From Metallyticus violacea (lineage: Eukaryota > Arthropoda > Insecta > Mantodea > Metallyticidae): a stretch of DNA of 64,000 nucleotides. Where the stretch lies: the NCBI GenBank assembly GCA_030762175.1, contig CM060830.1, positions 44,814,501-44,878,500 on the forward strand, read 5' to 3'. Of this stretch, positions 25,601 through 32,110 are shown one piece after another. The position numbers and the translations under genes are program-made. Positions within the stretch are counted from its first letter, which is position 1. Each line of letters starts with the position of its first letter. The notes beneath the pieces were generated by a model. It saw only the letters and a program-made list of their open reading frames with translations. It did not search any database and was not told where the DNA came from.

Positions 25601-28600
25601 TATAATTGTATGATTTAGTTGAATTACATAATCTTAATGCTTCAGTTACTTGTAAAGCTAAATCATACAATAATATCAATTATACGATTGGCTTCACTGT
25701 GCAAGTTCCAATTTACATTTTAACTAGAATTCATGCTTGAAGTGGGAACATATCTCACATTGTCAGCTATTGTGATGTCAGTTTGATAACACTCTTAGAA
25801 CTAATAAGACATGGAGTAAAGAAATATTATTGTATTTTCAAGTGTCTGATTCATTGTCATTTACTACTGTTGGATTTACTGAATTCAAGCTATGTAGCAG
25901 AAGTACCCTTCATCATATGAAGATCCATTTTTATTCTTGTAAGTCTCAAAAAAGACTATATTATGTAGCAGTTTTATACGCACCAAAATCACTTAGTGTT
26001 GAGAACAAAAAAGTGACTGTAACTTTTGTTTCAAAGAATGATGCAAGAAAAGAAAGTTACATTTAGACTAACATTTCTTTAAATTAAGGCTACAAAAACC
26101 TTAGAAATATACAGAGAATTTTAATGTAATATTCACACAAAATGGCAGAATGTCAGGAATTCATTTACTAATAGAAGATATGAGGTACTTTTTTAAATGG
26201 GTCCTTAAAGTTTATGATCCTTTTTTAAAAACTGACATGGGTGACTTGAAGACACACATCTGCACTGCTATGGAAATAATTGTTTTATTTCCAAATTGAC
26301 ATTTATGTGATGATAGGTGCTCACTTTTATATGAGAAAAAAACTTCTACACTTGCTGTATTCCATAGAAATTTAACAGCGAAATTTTTAAACACTTATAT
26401 CATTTTGACTCACCCAATATAAAAAGATTTTTAGCAACTGTAATAACTTATGTGGTGAAAAAAACTATTATTGATTAGTCTATAGTTACACAAAGTATAA
26501 GTGTTGTAAACTGGACTATACAAGCTGAAAAGAAAAACACATATACATTTATGTTATGATACAATGTTGGCAGAAGTGCTGAAAATTGAAAATCGTCTTT
26601 TTATGAATACATTTTTTTTCATTGAACTTTGTATCATAACATAAATGTATACATGTGTTTTCTTTTCAGCTTCAATAGTCCAGTTTACAACACTTACACT
26701 TTGTGTAACTGTAGACTAAGCAATAATAGTTTTTTTCACCACATGATTATTACAGTTGCTAAAAAATCTTTCTATATTGAGTGAGTCAAAATGATCTAAA
26801 GTGTTTAAAAATTTCACTGTTAAATTTCTACAGAATACAGCAAGTGTAGAAGTTTTTTTCACATATAAAAGTGAGCACCTATCATCACATAAATGTCAAT
26901 TTGGAAATAAAACAATCATTTCCATAGCAGTGCAGATGTGTGTCTTCAAGTCACTCATGTCAGTTGTTAAAAAAGGAATAAACTTTATTTTGAACATAGC
27001 ATCATAAAGGTGCGATTTTTAAGGAGTGTGCAGTGTTAACATTCAGTTGGTCCCACAATCCATGAATCATAAATGGTTTTCAAGGATGTGCACTCAGCTT
27101 AGTTCAGTTTACGGGCAGATGGACAATACAGTATTCGCTGCAGTGATTCATGCGTTAAAATAGGCAAACTAATATGTTCTGTTAAGTGACTGCATTGAAT
27201 CCGACTGGAGTTGGTTCTCGGTAGACAGCTGGCACCATTCATTGAGTCTAACTCACATGCTAAGGTGGGGGAAGCTTAAAAACTGATTCCATTTAACATA
27301 GTTAATATTCATGCATATGTGCACTGCACACTGTCCTTAAAAACCACACCATAAAAAGCCACAGGGAGTAAGATTTGGTGAACAAGGATATACTTTTATC
27401 AATTGTAGATTGCAAGGACTTGCTGAACAATCTGTTTAACAGCATACATATCAAAATTTGAAAAGATGCTCTTTCTACCCATGGAATTCATTTGATTGCA
27501 TTTGCTATGTAAATATCTACAAAAATCCCTGAAATCACCCTTATCATTTTAACTCACTCTGTATAAAGGGCACTACCATGTTATTAAAAAGGGTCATGTG
27601 AATATAACAGGATATTCTCACCAACATTAATACTTAACTACATGCTTGAATAAGATTGATTTATTAGAGAAATCTTCCCATCACAGAAGTTGTCTAATCA
27701 GCAAACAAATAAATATTAACCGTTTTGTGTTGTTTTTACAGAATGTTGCTAAAAATCCACATTAAGTTCTACAAAGCATTCATTTAAGAAAAAATTCCAT
27801 TTAATGTAATAAAAGAACAATATTATTTCATTTCGGGACTGATTTATTTGCAAAATCTTTCATCATCAGAGAAGCGTGTCTTTAGTAAGAAAATAATATA
27901 ACTGTTTTGTTAAAACCATTGTTTGATTGAGTCCAACTACACACTCTTCTTGGTTCCATTTACTTGTTTAAATGTAGTACATGTTTCAAGGACCCTCGTC
28001 TGCATCCTCAGCTACCCTAATAGCAGTCAATGGGTAGCTGATGAAGCGGAAAAGAGTCTGTGAAATATATACTACATTTAAACGGAGCCAATAAGAGTGT
28101 GTAGTTTGACTCAATCATGCAATTATCTTAATTATATGACTAGCTTCACTGTAAAAGTTCCATTTAGCATTTCAAGTTAACTGTTTTGTGTTGTTTTTAT
28201 AAAATGATATTAACAATCTGCATTAAGTTCTACAAAACAATGTAAGAAAAGATGTCATTTAATGTAATGGGAGAACAATATTATTTCATTTGAGATGAGC
28301 AACAAATTGTCCTATATTTCAGTTTTCAGCATTTTCTTTATCATCAGTGGTCATCTGATCAAACTAGCTATATAAGAATTTAATTCTATCATCACTTTTA
28401 AATAAAAATTAATGATTTTTCACAATATACTTTAAAGTATTTTCATTGTTTAGTATCAATGTAGTGGGTTTTTAACTATGAAAAAATTTAAGCCATGGAA
28501 AAAAAAGAAAAAAAAAACACTAATTCATACAAGAAAAAGCAAATGCTATAGGTTAAATGCATGTTTGGCTACAGCTACATTACAACAATAATTAAATTGA

Positions 28601-29492
28601 AAAAACATACAGTTATCTCCATATTCCAGTTTCACAGCAAAGGCAAGCAACCACTCTAACTGTTCAGCAGGCTTATCACTCTGAATTGGACATGCGAGGT
28701 CTTCTCTGTATTGCTTAAATGCCTTGACCCATTCTGGAGAACTGGTCTGTCTTAAACCCTTACGGTCCTCTATTTTATAGTGTCGGATCTTCTGATCCTC
28801 CAACCAAAGAACAAGGTTTCTAAATTCATTTGTATCTGAAAAAAATAAGTATGTAACCATAGAGGCTTGTATTATCTTTCACTCCCAACCAAACAGCTGT
28901 GAAATGAGATTCATACATTAATCCCTGTGAAAATGACCTGTAGTTTTATATAAAATAATCTTACATTGGTCTTTTCAAACCATGAACCTTTATTAGCAAT
29001 TCATACTGAGTTTAAAACTGACGTTCTACTTCTTAGCCATAAAGAGAGTCGATTTAAAATATTTAAAAAAAAATTACTAATGTAACATATGTTGCTTTCC
29101 TGTATGACTTGTACACTTGCCTATAAGAGATAAAGGATTGACAGCTTTGGCTACCTTATTTCTGCGTCAGAGATTGCTGCAGCTTTTGTTTAAAAATAGT
29201 ACCTTTTTGTTCAAAGCCATGTGGGTTTGGCAGGTTAGCATTGGTATTAGCTATAAGTCACTTGTAAATAATAACAGCACCAATTAATTTTTAATAGCGT
29301 ATAATTTCTCGAAAGTGTAACAGCAACGTATAATACTAAAAATTGTGATATATTTACTATCTAATGTCACTTCTGCCCATATTTTCACAGGGAATACCCT
29401 ATAGTTTCTTTAATTCTTTGGAATTACTTACCATTACAATTAAAGTTATCATTAGATGGGTAATCTAACGCAGACAATTTCCGCTTAAACAT
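258..29492 (-). CDS. RTRAF: RTRAF (hCLE/CGI-99) RNA transcription, translation and transport factor; complete, five exons
   Basis: The join is 29492-29432, 28835-28611, 20992-20897, 7073-6913, 461-258 on the minus strand: 747 nt, 248 residues plus stop, against 244 in human. Every junction is GT..AG and the phases agree (introns in phase 1, 1, 1, 0). Recognisable family blocks are MFKRKLSALDY at the start, WLEDQKIRHYKIEDRKGLR, the LEYGDN end of the N-terminal calponin-homology-like domain, SPDFKKGVNALAQLL, LNQAAKILRLLYI, LRDLQTRINESIVAVQ and the terminus DPKTD-like/LGKVGK. In animals the protein joins RTCB, DDX1 and FAM98 in the tRNA ligase complex, binds RNA and RNA polymerase II, and shuttles between nucleus and cytoplasm. 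No frame break is seen, so the copy looks functional. Introns 2 and 3 are packed with transposons. Confidence 0.95.
1021..1260 (-). repeat. Degraded SINE (family 1) remnant
   Basis: The stretch shares the body of the better SINE copies at 14567 and 10139: CTTTAACATGC..TAAAT.TATGACATG, a CCCTCC..AGGA segment, ATTTTTACATCC and a final ACC-AGG. The tRNA-like head is largely lost. Old copy, boundaries approximate. Confidence 0.45.
3204..3216 (+). repeat. Poly-C run (13 bases)
   Basis: Thirteen consecutive C, unusual in such AT-rich DNA. Possible sequencing length error or simple repeat. Confidence 0.9.
5300..6220 (+). pseudogene. Tc1-like transposase fossil
   Basis: Frames shift and stops interrupt, but Tc1 landmarks remain in order: an N..RIIFSHKVTYSST block around 5690-5740 (the first catalytic Asp region of the family, IFSDE), a WIQQDNYCVH block near 5915-5945 (second catalytic Asp), DWPPCSPNVNPI near 5992-6030 and a C-terminal MPQRIRAVINKKG near 6172-6213. 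Those match the Tc1 order of catalytic motifs. Non-functional. It sits in sense opposite to the host gene RTRAF. Confidence 0.75.
6913..7073 (-). CDS. RTRAF: RTRAF exon 4
   Basis: The acceptor TTGTTTTGCAG precedes TT GAC AGT CCA; the exon ends ATT GTT AAG at the donor GTAAGG (6912-6907). It codes DSPDFKKGVNALAQLLNV... and ...ICHRLS-like helices that align with the human C-terminal half. Length 161 nt. A mariner element begins only 127 bases upstream of the acceptor without disturbing it. Confidence 0.93.
7201..8441 (+). mobile_element. Mariner-type transposon with terminal inverted repeats and dead transposase
   Basis: A TA dinucleotide flanks each end (7199-7200 and 8442-8443), as mariner target duplication requires. 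The first ~30 bases (core TTCTAAAAGTTCTC.GCCTG) recur inverted at about 8410-8441 at the same distance from each edge. The 1241-bp interior codes a broken mariner transposase: an HTH-region block SIQDNECSGHPKTAMIDEIV (7526-7585), GESAPKKA (about 7900-7920), LPHPSYSPDLAYSNYFLFPN (8152-8211) and a C-terminal MDKYYFIEDIKKLE...GDY. The usual HQDNA motif region is eroded (HNNAS-like), and stops and frameshifts occur. It is inactive as a transposase source. Confidence 0.88.
8740..9260 (-). pseudogene. Second mariner-like transposase fragment
   Basis: Read on the minus strand, broken frames give KHGWEVLLHRTYSPNMNPLDFD (about 9066-9000) and, downstream, LPKH..GMIRNNGDYL near 8880-8820. These are the third-acid region and the C-terminal end of a mariner-like transposase of a different lineage from the element at 7201. 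No intact frame remains. Confidence 0.65.
9261..10138. other. Intronic DNA with no recognised feature
   Basis: AT-rich sequence in RTRAF intron 3 with no protein-like frame, RNA gene or repeat that I recognise. Confidence 0.5.
10139..10425 (-). repeat. SINE family 1 copy
   Basis: Same body as the copy at 14567: TTTACAA...CTCTTTAAC at the tail, CTTCTTTCAGGCTTGAG, TGTAAATCTATGACATG, CTTCCCTTCTGAAGGAAG, GATTTTTATGCCC, then a tRNA-like head (minus strand) with a B-box-like GGTTCAATCATGG near 10372-10360. The head is diverged. Confidence 0.75.
11100..12560 (+). pseudogene. Non-LTR retrotransposon reverse transcriptase fossil
   Basis: The first intact part (11154-11546) has RT landmarks: SNFRPIAILPTYETKVFEKV, NRLYHYLES..ILVNGQFGVRK and IFCDLAKAL, the remains of the first Asp motif. 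After a frame break, GIKKPMFISYLD..RKQKVVIN and then YINDLSL.IQDVRNTVLFADDTNIL (the FADD catalytic motif, about 11730-11800) and WFKANKLSLNLGK follow. The C-terminal remnant runs to about 12560. The WFKANKLSLN style suggests the Jockey/CR1 group. Several stops make it dead. Confidence 0.85.
12678..12867 (+). repeat. Perfect tandem duplication, 2 x 95 bp
   Basis: The 95-base unit beginning TGATTTATCTGTTTCTGC and ending GATGTGCAC/T is repeated head to tail with no difference that I can see between copies. It lies just past the LINE fossil. Identity of the copies implies a recent event or an assembly duplication. Confidence 0.9.
13660..14270 (-). mobile_element. Penelope-like element fragment: GIY-YIG domain and 3' terminal module
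   Basis: On the minus strand, 14110-14040 reads GIYKISCAECEKIYIGKAKR, the start of a GIY-YIG endonuclease, followed by KEHFRN-like and SAVAFH-like segments to about 13970. Penelope-like retroelements carry this endonuclease after the RT. Downstream (to 13660) is the terminal module with a hammerhead-like core, then ATAAGTGGAGCAATTAGAGTG and a final TTTTGACTCAATCATAC shared with the other copies. RT is absent; 5' truncated. Confidence 0.8.
13711..13753 (-). ncRNA. Hammerhead-ribozyme-like motif in PLE terminus (degenerate)
   Basis: The minus strand reads CTGATG, a stem II of TGAAC/GGTTCA with a GAG loop, then TGAAAC, TGG and TTCTAC. This fits hammerhead order but the conserved A after CUGAUG seems lost and stem III is minimal. 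Probably inactive. Confidence 0.45.
14567..14864 (-). repeat. tRNA-derived SINE (family 1), best copy
   Basis: On the minus strand the head begins GGTTGATCCTGGTGGTCTAG and contains the A box TGGTCTAGGGG and the B box GGGTTCAATCC, resembling tRNA-Glu (TCCTGGTGGTCTAG...). The body ends in an A-rich tail toward 14567. An AATGTCAA repeat on both sides (14559-14566 and 14865-14872) is a plausible 8-bp target duplication. Both pol III boxes look intact. Confidence 0.85.
15717..17440 (-). pseudogene. hAT-family transposase fossil
   Basis: On the minus strand, a region at about 16866-16757 codes ATEDASTMIANYKG..F and the adjacent frame DIVHDVPDVYHILSF-LDSLYFVFSLSSKNHK-LLQN (repeated). The C-terminal segment 15950-15717 reads PISMSQCEPGFNVTNLIVTDHR, the typical hAT dimerisation block (PxSxxxCERGFSxMNxI). 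The middle has stops. The cysteine-rich N-terminal part would be near 17100-17440 but is not clear. Confidence 0.7.
16553..16756 (-). repeat. Perfect 102-bp tandem duplication inside the hAT fossil
   Basis: The unit beginning CTTGCAAAACATTCTGTAGC at 16553 restarts at 16655 and runs to 16756. The 102 bases equal 34 codons, so the reading frame survives through both copies (DVPDVYHILSFLDSLYFVF twice). The copies appear identical. Confidence 0.92.
17441..18390. other. Intronic DNA with no recognised feature
   Basis: AT-rich, with only short open frames that lack protein character. Part of RTRAF intron 3. Confidence 0.5.
18391..18470 (+). pseudogene. Small hAT-like transposase fragment
   Basis: The plus strand reads MLVSTRWNTWFKCAYYLE before a stop. 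T(R)WxTW followed by a helix with YY is the pattern of a conserved hAT segment just before the last catalytic acid. Too short to place further. Confidence 0.5.
18471..19728. other. Intronic DNA with no recognised gene
   Basis: One short near-repeat is visible: CAACAAGGCAACCTGCAC-CTTTCACC occurs at 19298-19322 and again at 19357-19382. I recognise no gene, RNA or mobile element. Confidence 0.45.
19729..20452 (+). mobile_element. Penelope-like element: GIY-YIG endonuclease remnant bounded by inverted ends
   Basis: 19911-20132 codes KKPGIYQINCLKCNKVYIRKT and KEHWRNIRYNQVDKSAVAHH, the GIY-YIG domain of a Penelope-like element; the Gly of YIG is replaced by Arg (YIR), so the nuclease core is damaged. 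After a stop, the relic continues to a terminal module at 20345-20452 (hammerhead-like core, then GTAAGTGAAGC, AAGAGTATTAAAG, CACTAGCTATTTA). The same end occurs inverted at 19729-19787, so the element is flanked by inverted copies of its own 3' end. RT is missing. Confidence 0.78.
20345..20390 (+). ncRNA. Hammerhead-ribozyme-like motif (PLE 3' end)
   Basis: CTGATGA at 20351-20357 is the exact conserved core. GAAAC follows at 20375-20379 and the short self-pairing ACATGT then T forms stem III and the cleavage base. Stem I pairs CAG (20348-20350) with CTG (20385-20387). Stem II is weak. Hammerheads are known in the terminal repeats of Penelope-like elements. Confidence 0.55.
20897..20992 (-). 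CDS. RTRAF: RTRAF exon 3 (linker)
   Basis: The acceptor TTTATTTTCAG and the donor GTAAGT (20896-20891) bound 96 nt. It codes a lysine-rich linker, DKYKNQTADKVKKSELNTPK, running to PLDNLD. The family has a similar variable hinge ending in an INLD-like motif here. Confidence 0.88.
21300..22100 (-). mobile_element. Penelope-like element fragment: intact GIY-YIG motif and 3' module
   Basis: On the minus strand 21780-21715 reads GIYKASCAECEKIYIGKTKR, with both GIY and YIG preserved, and the domain continues with KEHFRN.-like and KSAVAL-like segments to about 21640. Downstream to 21300 lie the terminal module and the shared GTAAGTGGAGC-AAAGAGTGTTAGTTCGACTC end. It is a longer relative of the copy at 13660 and in the same orientation. 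RT is not visible. Confidence 0.8.
21368..21412 (-). ncRNA. Hammerhead-ribozyme-like motif with exact core
   Basis: The minus strand reads CTGATGA (21406-21400), a stem II of GGGAAC..GTTTG with wobble pairs, GAAAC (21381-21377), a palindromic ACCGGT stem III and T as cleavage base. All invariant bases of the family core are present. Stem I is poor. Confidence 0.55.
22480..22680 (+). repeat. SINE family 2 fragment ending in a (TAA)n tail
   Basis: CCTCAGTAGTTAAAATGGGC-ATTAAACACTAATT (22568-22600) is the reverse of the family-2 end seen at 44650 (GTGTTTAACGCC...TACTACTGAGG). It runs into poly-A and then a (TAA)n microsatellite at 22626-22680, as expected for a retroposon tail. Confidence 0.7.
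22681..23181. other. Intronic DNA with no recognised feature
   Basis: AT-rich sequence of RTRAF intron 2 without gene or repeat that I recognise. Confidence 0.45.
23182..23297. repeat. 78-bp perfect palindrome in a short insertion with 14-bp target duplication
   Basis: 23220-23297 is an exact palindrome (39 + 39, centre CC-ATGG-). The insertion opens with TTGTACTTACGAAGCTGTTG (23184-) and shares that start with inserts at 37641 and 56714. AATGACCAATAAGT stands on both sides (23168-23181 and 23298-23311). This is the reduced form of the PLE-type terminal module (family B) without the ribozyme region. Confidence 0.88.
23545..23690. repeat. PLE terminal-module hairpin (family A)
   Basis: ATTGTATGATTTAGTTTAACT and AGTTCAACTAAATCATACAAT are inverted copies of each other around AAACACTC...GCTTCACTTACTTG. 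The right arm continues into GGCTTCACCATGCAAGTTCCAATTAACATTTTAATTAG, which recurs after similar hairpins at 25680, 28140, 31930 and 32080. Confidence 0.7.
24066..24204 (-). repeat. Inverted copy of a 140-bp segment found again at 26069-26210
   Basis: The block from TAAGGACCCATTTAAAGAAG to AATTTAAAGAAATGTTA is the reverse complement, with few differences, of 26069-26210. The two are 1.9 kb apart. Unknown repeat family, directly next to the large foldback at 26206. Confidence 0.75.
24397..24700 (-). repeat. SINE family 1 copy
   Basis: Same layout as the copy at 14567: TTTGTTTATTTATGG tail side, CTCTTTAACAG, CATCAGCATCCCATTCAAATC, TTTCAGGTTTGAGGTTCTTT, GATTTTTACACC, and a tRNA-like head with a GATCCTGG-type start after 24690 (minus). 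The B box is mutated (ATTGCACC in place of ATTGAACC). Confidence 0.8.
25605..25735. repeat. PLE terminal-module fragment (family A)
   Basis: TTGTATGATTTAGTTGAATTAC and GCTAAATCATACAATAATATCAATTATACG flank AATGCTTCAGTTACTTG; the right side continues to GGCTTCACTGTGCAAGTTCC. Same end as at 23545, shorter. Confidence 0.65.
26206..26986. repeat. Large foldback: 359-bp inverted arms, 64-bp loop
   Basis: Left arm 26206-26564, right arm 26629-26986. Read outward from the loop the arms are about 90-95% alike. Each arm contains the same open frame reading toward its outer end (MFKNF.VKFL.NTASVEVFF...), minus at 26394-26212 and plus at 26801-27007. The frame has no known match to me. If transcribed within RTRAF pre-mRNA (minus) the arms would form a long double-stranded hairpin. 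Confidence 0.9.
27974..28015 (-). ncRNA. Hammerhead-like motif with paired stem I
   Basis: Minus strand: GTAG, CTGAGGA (28011-28005), stem II region, GAAAC (27987-27983), ATGTA, CTAC. CUGAGGA satisfies the CUGANGA rule (the seventh base is free). GTAG and CTAC (28015-28012 and 27977-27974) pair as stem I. The cleavage triplet would be GUA. Confidence 0.6.
28034..28075 (+). ncRNA. Hammerhead-like motif with exact CUGAUGA core and paired stem I
   Basis: GTAG (28034-28037), CTGATGA (28038-28044), a weak stem II, GAAA (28062-28065), TATATA as a minimal stem III, and CTAC (28072-28075) pairing with GTAG. It is the mirror partner of the minus-strand motif at 27974. Confidence 0.6.
28611..28835 (-). 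CDS. RTRAF: RTRAF exon 2 (CH-like domain)
   Basis: The acceptor TTTTTTTTCAG precedes AT ACA AAT; with the G of exon 1 this restores Asp. The exon codes TNEFRN...WLEDQKIRHYKIED...LEYGDN, the strongest family signature in the window. The donor GTATGT is at 28610-28605. Length is 225 nt, phase 1 in and out. Confidence 0.95.
28836..29431 (-). other. RTRAF intron 1 (596 bp)
   Basis: Bounded by GTAAGT and TTTTTTTTCAG. It is the only RTRAF intron that holds no transposon; nothing else is seen in it. Confidence 0.8.
29432..29492 (-). CDS. RTRAF: RTRAF exon 1 (start codon)
   Basis: The ATG is the CAT at 29490-29492. It reads MFKRKLSALDY..., matching the conserved start of the family. The exon ends with one base of a GAT codon at a consensus donor GTAAGT (29431-29426). 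It is 61 coding nt and too short for a plain ORF scan. Confidence 0.92.
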
Positions 29493-29720
29493 TTTAAGGC
29501 AGCACACAAATTATCGTCTAAGATAATTAATATATCACAAATAACATTCACACCCCAATTCCAGTATCGCTATTTTCATGTCGCTTTCTATTGGTGTTCT
29601 GAGCTTTCTGACAAGATGGCCATAGAATATTTAATGCACAGGAACATAGAATACAAATATCCGGTAATGTCACCACAGCCATTAAATTGCGGCATAACGC
29701 CACGTGCTCTAATTTAGAAT
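29493..29720 (-). promoter_or_regulatory. Probable RTRAF promoter / 5' UTR
   Basis: Immediately upstream of the RTRAF start, the sequence has more CpG than its surroundings. It carries a CCAAT box in minus sense (ATTGG at 29590-29594), an AAGATGGCC motif typical of YY1-bound start regions on the plus side (29613-29621) and a CACGTG E-box (29701-29706). No TATA box is placed with confidence. The transcription start cannot be fixed from sequence alone. Confidence 0.4.
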
Positions 29721-30334
29721 TTCTGACGATCTACAATTTGTTAAACTTGGGAATATTTACCAACAGCCAATTCTATACAGCATTTTAAAATGAGGTTCGA
29801 AAAATGCGATTAGAGACATCCTCATTATAATGGCACAAAAACTTGCTGAGCATTGAACATTATGCTTCAATTAATTCTATTTCATTTTATTATTTGCTTT
29901 CATGCATGTTTGTTGAACGATAATGTTTTTCTTGTTTATATTTTTGAGGACCAATATCTATGGGGACATTTCAAAAAGTCAAACGCTGAATGGAAGAGAT
30001 TAGGTCTACAAAAACCATAGGTATGTTATAGTTTGCGGACTGCCTAAGAAATTTGATCATGGATTGAATGGCAATTAAATTCGAAATACCCTTAAAGAAC
30101 GAGTCTCAGATTATATTAATGTTACAAGATTAAGTTATTTTAAGGTATGTTTATGTTATTTTAAGGTATGTTTATAATCACACCATTATAATTGGGGGAC
30201 CTGAGTCCTCGGCGCTGGTGTTGATTTGAATAGTTGAGAAAAGGGAGCCATTGTTGATATTTCCTCAGAGTTCCCGACCATCCTTATTGAGAGTATTCCT
30301 TTAACATTATAATCATGAAAAGTTACTCTTATTG

Positions 30335-30510
30335 CCGAAATTGGTGGCCTAGGTCGCTGAGGCATGGACTCATGACGAAAAATCTATGATTCTAAGCTCG
30401 CCAGAATTGTCCTTCATGAGGTTTTTATCCAAGGTCTTAGTCCCCATCAATGGGGAAGTAGTAGCAGAGGCCTACGAACATAGAACTTGTCATTAAAATT
30501 TGGCCTGGAA
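30335..30510 (+). repeat. Degraded tRNA-headed SINE (family 3-like)
   Basis: GGTGGCCTAGGTCGCTGAGGCATG has the look of an A-box region and GATTCTAAGCTCGCCAGAA that of a decayed B box. The tail AATGGGGAAGTAGTAGCAGAGG resembles the ends at 36180 and 53725. Old copy. Confidence 0.45.
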
Positions 30511-30820
30511 CGCTTTCTCATCCCCCCAAGAAAACTTTACCAACTTATCATTTCAGCTCATGTATCATCAGTAAAGTCACAATTTTCAGAACAAATTCCT
30601 ATTACTTATACTGCATGGTTGAAGAACAGCATTTAGACACATAAGCTAGTGCTCAGATTTCCCTGAGGAACATGTTAATGATAAGCCCTAGTTTTTATTA
30701 TCATCATTGGTAATTATGTGTCATTTACTAATTAATCTTCAATAAAGTAGAAATTTTGGACAGTTTTGGCATTTAATGACAATTATGACAGTTTCAATTT
30801 GCAGACCTATCATGTAGATT

Positions 30821-30836
30821 TTTTTTTTTTTTTTTC
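30821..30836 (+). repeat. Poly-T run
   Basis: Uninterrupted T run in the intergenic region, possibly a decayed retroposon tail. Nothing else is recognised between 30511 and 31792. Confidence 0.7.
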
Positions 30837-31792
30837 CCTGTAGAGGTGGATCTGCATAGCAACCTGGGGGGAGTTAGTAGGTTTACTGCTTGTTGTAGTG
30901 TTACAAAGTTATGAAGTTTAGTAAAATACTTAAAGGCATACCTGATAATTATAGTAAAACAGTACATAATGGCAACACAGTTATATATAAAATTTGCCAT
31001 TATTTTAACATCAAACAGTATTACATTTGAAGTAACAATGCTTTAATGCATACACACCCCCTTCAAAACAAGAAATATATGTACAGTACATTCTGTAAAA
31101 GCATACTTCATCACACAGACTTCAGACTTTAATCAAAGGTCATTGACAAGTTTGCTGCTATGAAATCCAAGAGTTTTTTGTTTTTTTTTAATAGGTGTGT
31201 TATGCAATATTTTTATTAAATTCTCTCTTTCTCTTATTCTATTCTGTATGTTCAGCCACACATGTGTGACTCTTAATTCAGGTTATTAAGGTTTTAGAAG
31301 CTTACAATCTACCTATATTCAGGTAGTTGTGGTAGTAGTTTATTGGCAGAACAGGACCCTTGTATGCTAGTGTACTGACAAACAATTAGAATTTTATTTT
31401 CATTTATATATTATGCAAGTGCATAAAGCTAAAGTTAAAATTTAAAACAGCAAGGAGAGAAATTTATTACAAAATAGAACATCCAAGTGAAGAGCTGGAT
31501 TTCTTAATGCAACTGTTTTTGTCTTCCTTTATCTCCTTGTTACTTATTTTATTCATATATTTGGTGTTCCCATGTCTTTTAAACCATATTTTCCTGTTCC
31601 TGGCTTTTTCCTCCTTTTTTTTTAACCTTTCCATCCCTATTATTTATTTGATTTATATATTTATCATTTGTTTGCTTATAGTTTTCTATATGTATTTATT
31701 CTGTGTAGCCTGTCCTTGACTTTTTCAATTTTGGTTAATATATTTTTGTGTTTATAATTGCCTACTTTAGGCAATTTAGGCCATAATTAAAA

Positions 31793-32110
31793 TCATTGTA
31801 TGATTGAATGCAATTACATACTCATTACTCTACTTACTTTGTAGAAATAAGACATTATAAATAAGTAAGTAGAGCAATAAGAGTGTGTAGTTCAACTCAA
31901 TCATACAATGATCTGAAGTATATGATTAGCTTCACTACAAGTTCCAATTAACAACATTTCTAGTTAATAAATAGGACTTAGCCCACAAGTACTACATATT
32001 ATAAACAAGTAAATGGAGCAATAAGAGCATGTAGTTTGACTCAATCATACAATGATCTTAATTATACAAGCTGTACAAGATCCAATTAACATTTCTAGTT
32101 AATTTAGGCC
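31793..32110. repeat. PLE terminal modules, one hairpin and one tandem half copy
   Basis: 31793-31840 and 31863-31912 are inverted arms (TCATTGTATGATTGAATGCA... / ...CTCAATCATACAATGATC). A second half copy follows in direct repeat at 31970-32110 (AAATGGAGCAATAAGAGCAT, TTTGACTCAATCATACAATG, CCAATTAACATTTCTAGTTAA). No ribozyme core is visible in these copies. Confidence 0.75.

Larger units (their letters stand above)
27905..28130. mobile_element. PLE terminal modules head to head, each with a hammerhead-like core
   Basis: Left arm (27916-28015) and right arm (28034-28125) are inverted copies: ATTGAGTCCAACTACACACTC...TTCCATTTACTTGTTTAAATG against ATTTAAACGGAGCC-AATAAGAGTGTGTAGTTTGACTCAATC. An 18-base spacer lies at the centre. 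The outer ends are the shared family-A terminus. Confidence 0.82.
27719..28310. repeat. Direct repeats (about 122 bp) flanking a PLE hairpin
   Basis: 27719-27842 and 28188-28310 share TTTTGTGTTGTTTTTA.A, ATTAAGTTCTACAAA, CATTTAATGTAAT..GAGAACAATATTATTTCATTT, with scattered differences. The PLE terminal hairpin (27905-28130) lies between them. The origin of the repeat is unknown. Confidence 0.75.

Noticed and set aside
29616..29690. Small plus-strand ORF starting in AAGATGGCC, possible divergent gene
   Set aside because: Only about 21 codons, no splice continuation; the motif is better read as a start-region element of RTRAF.
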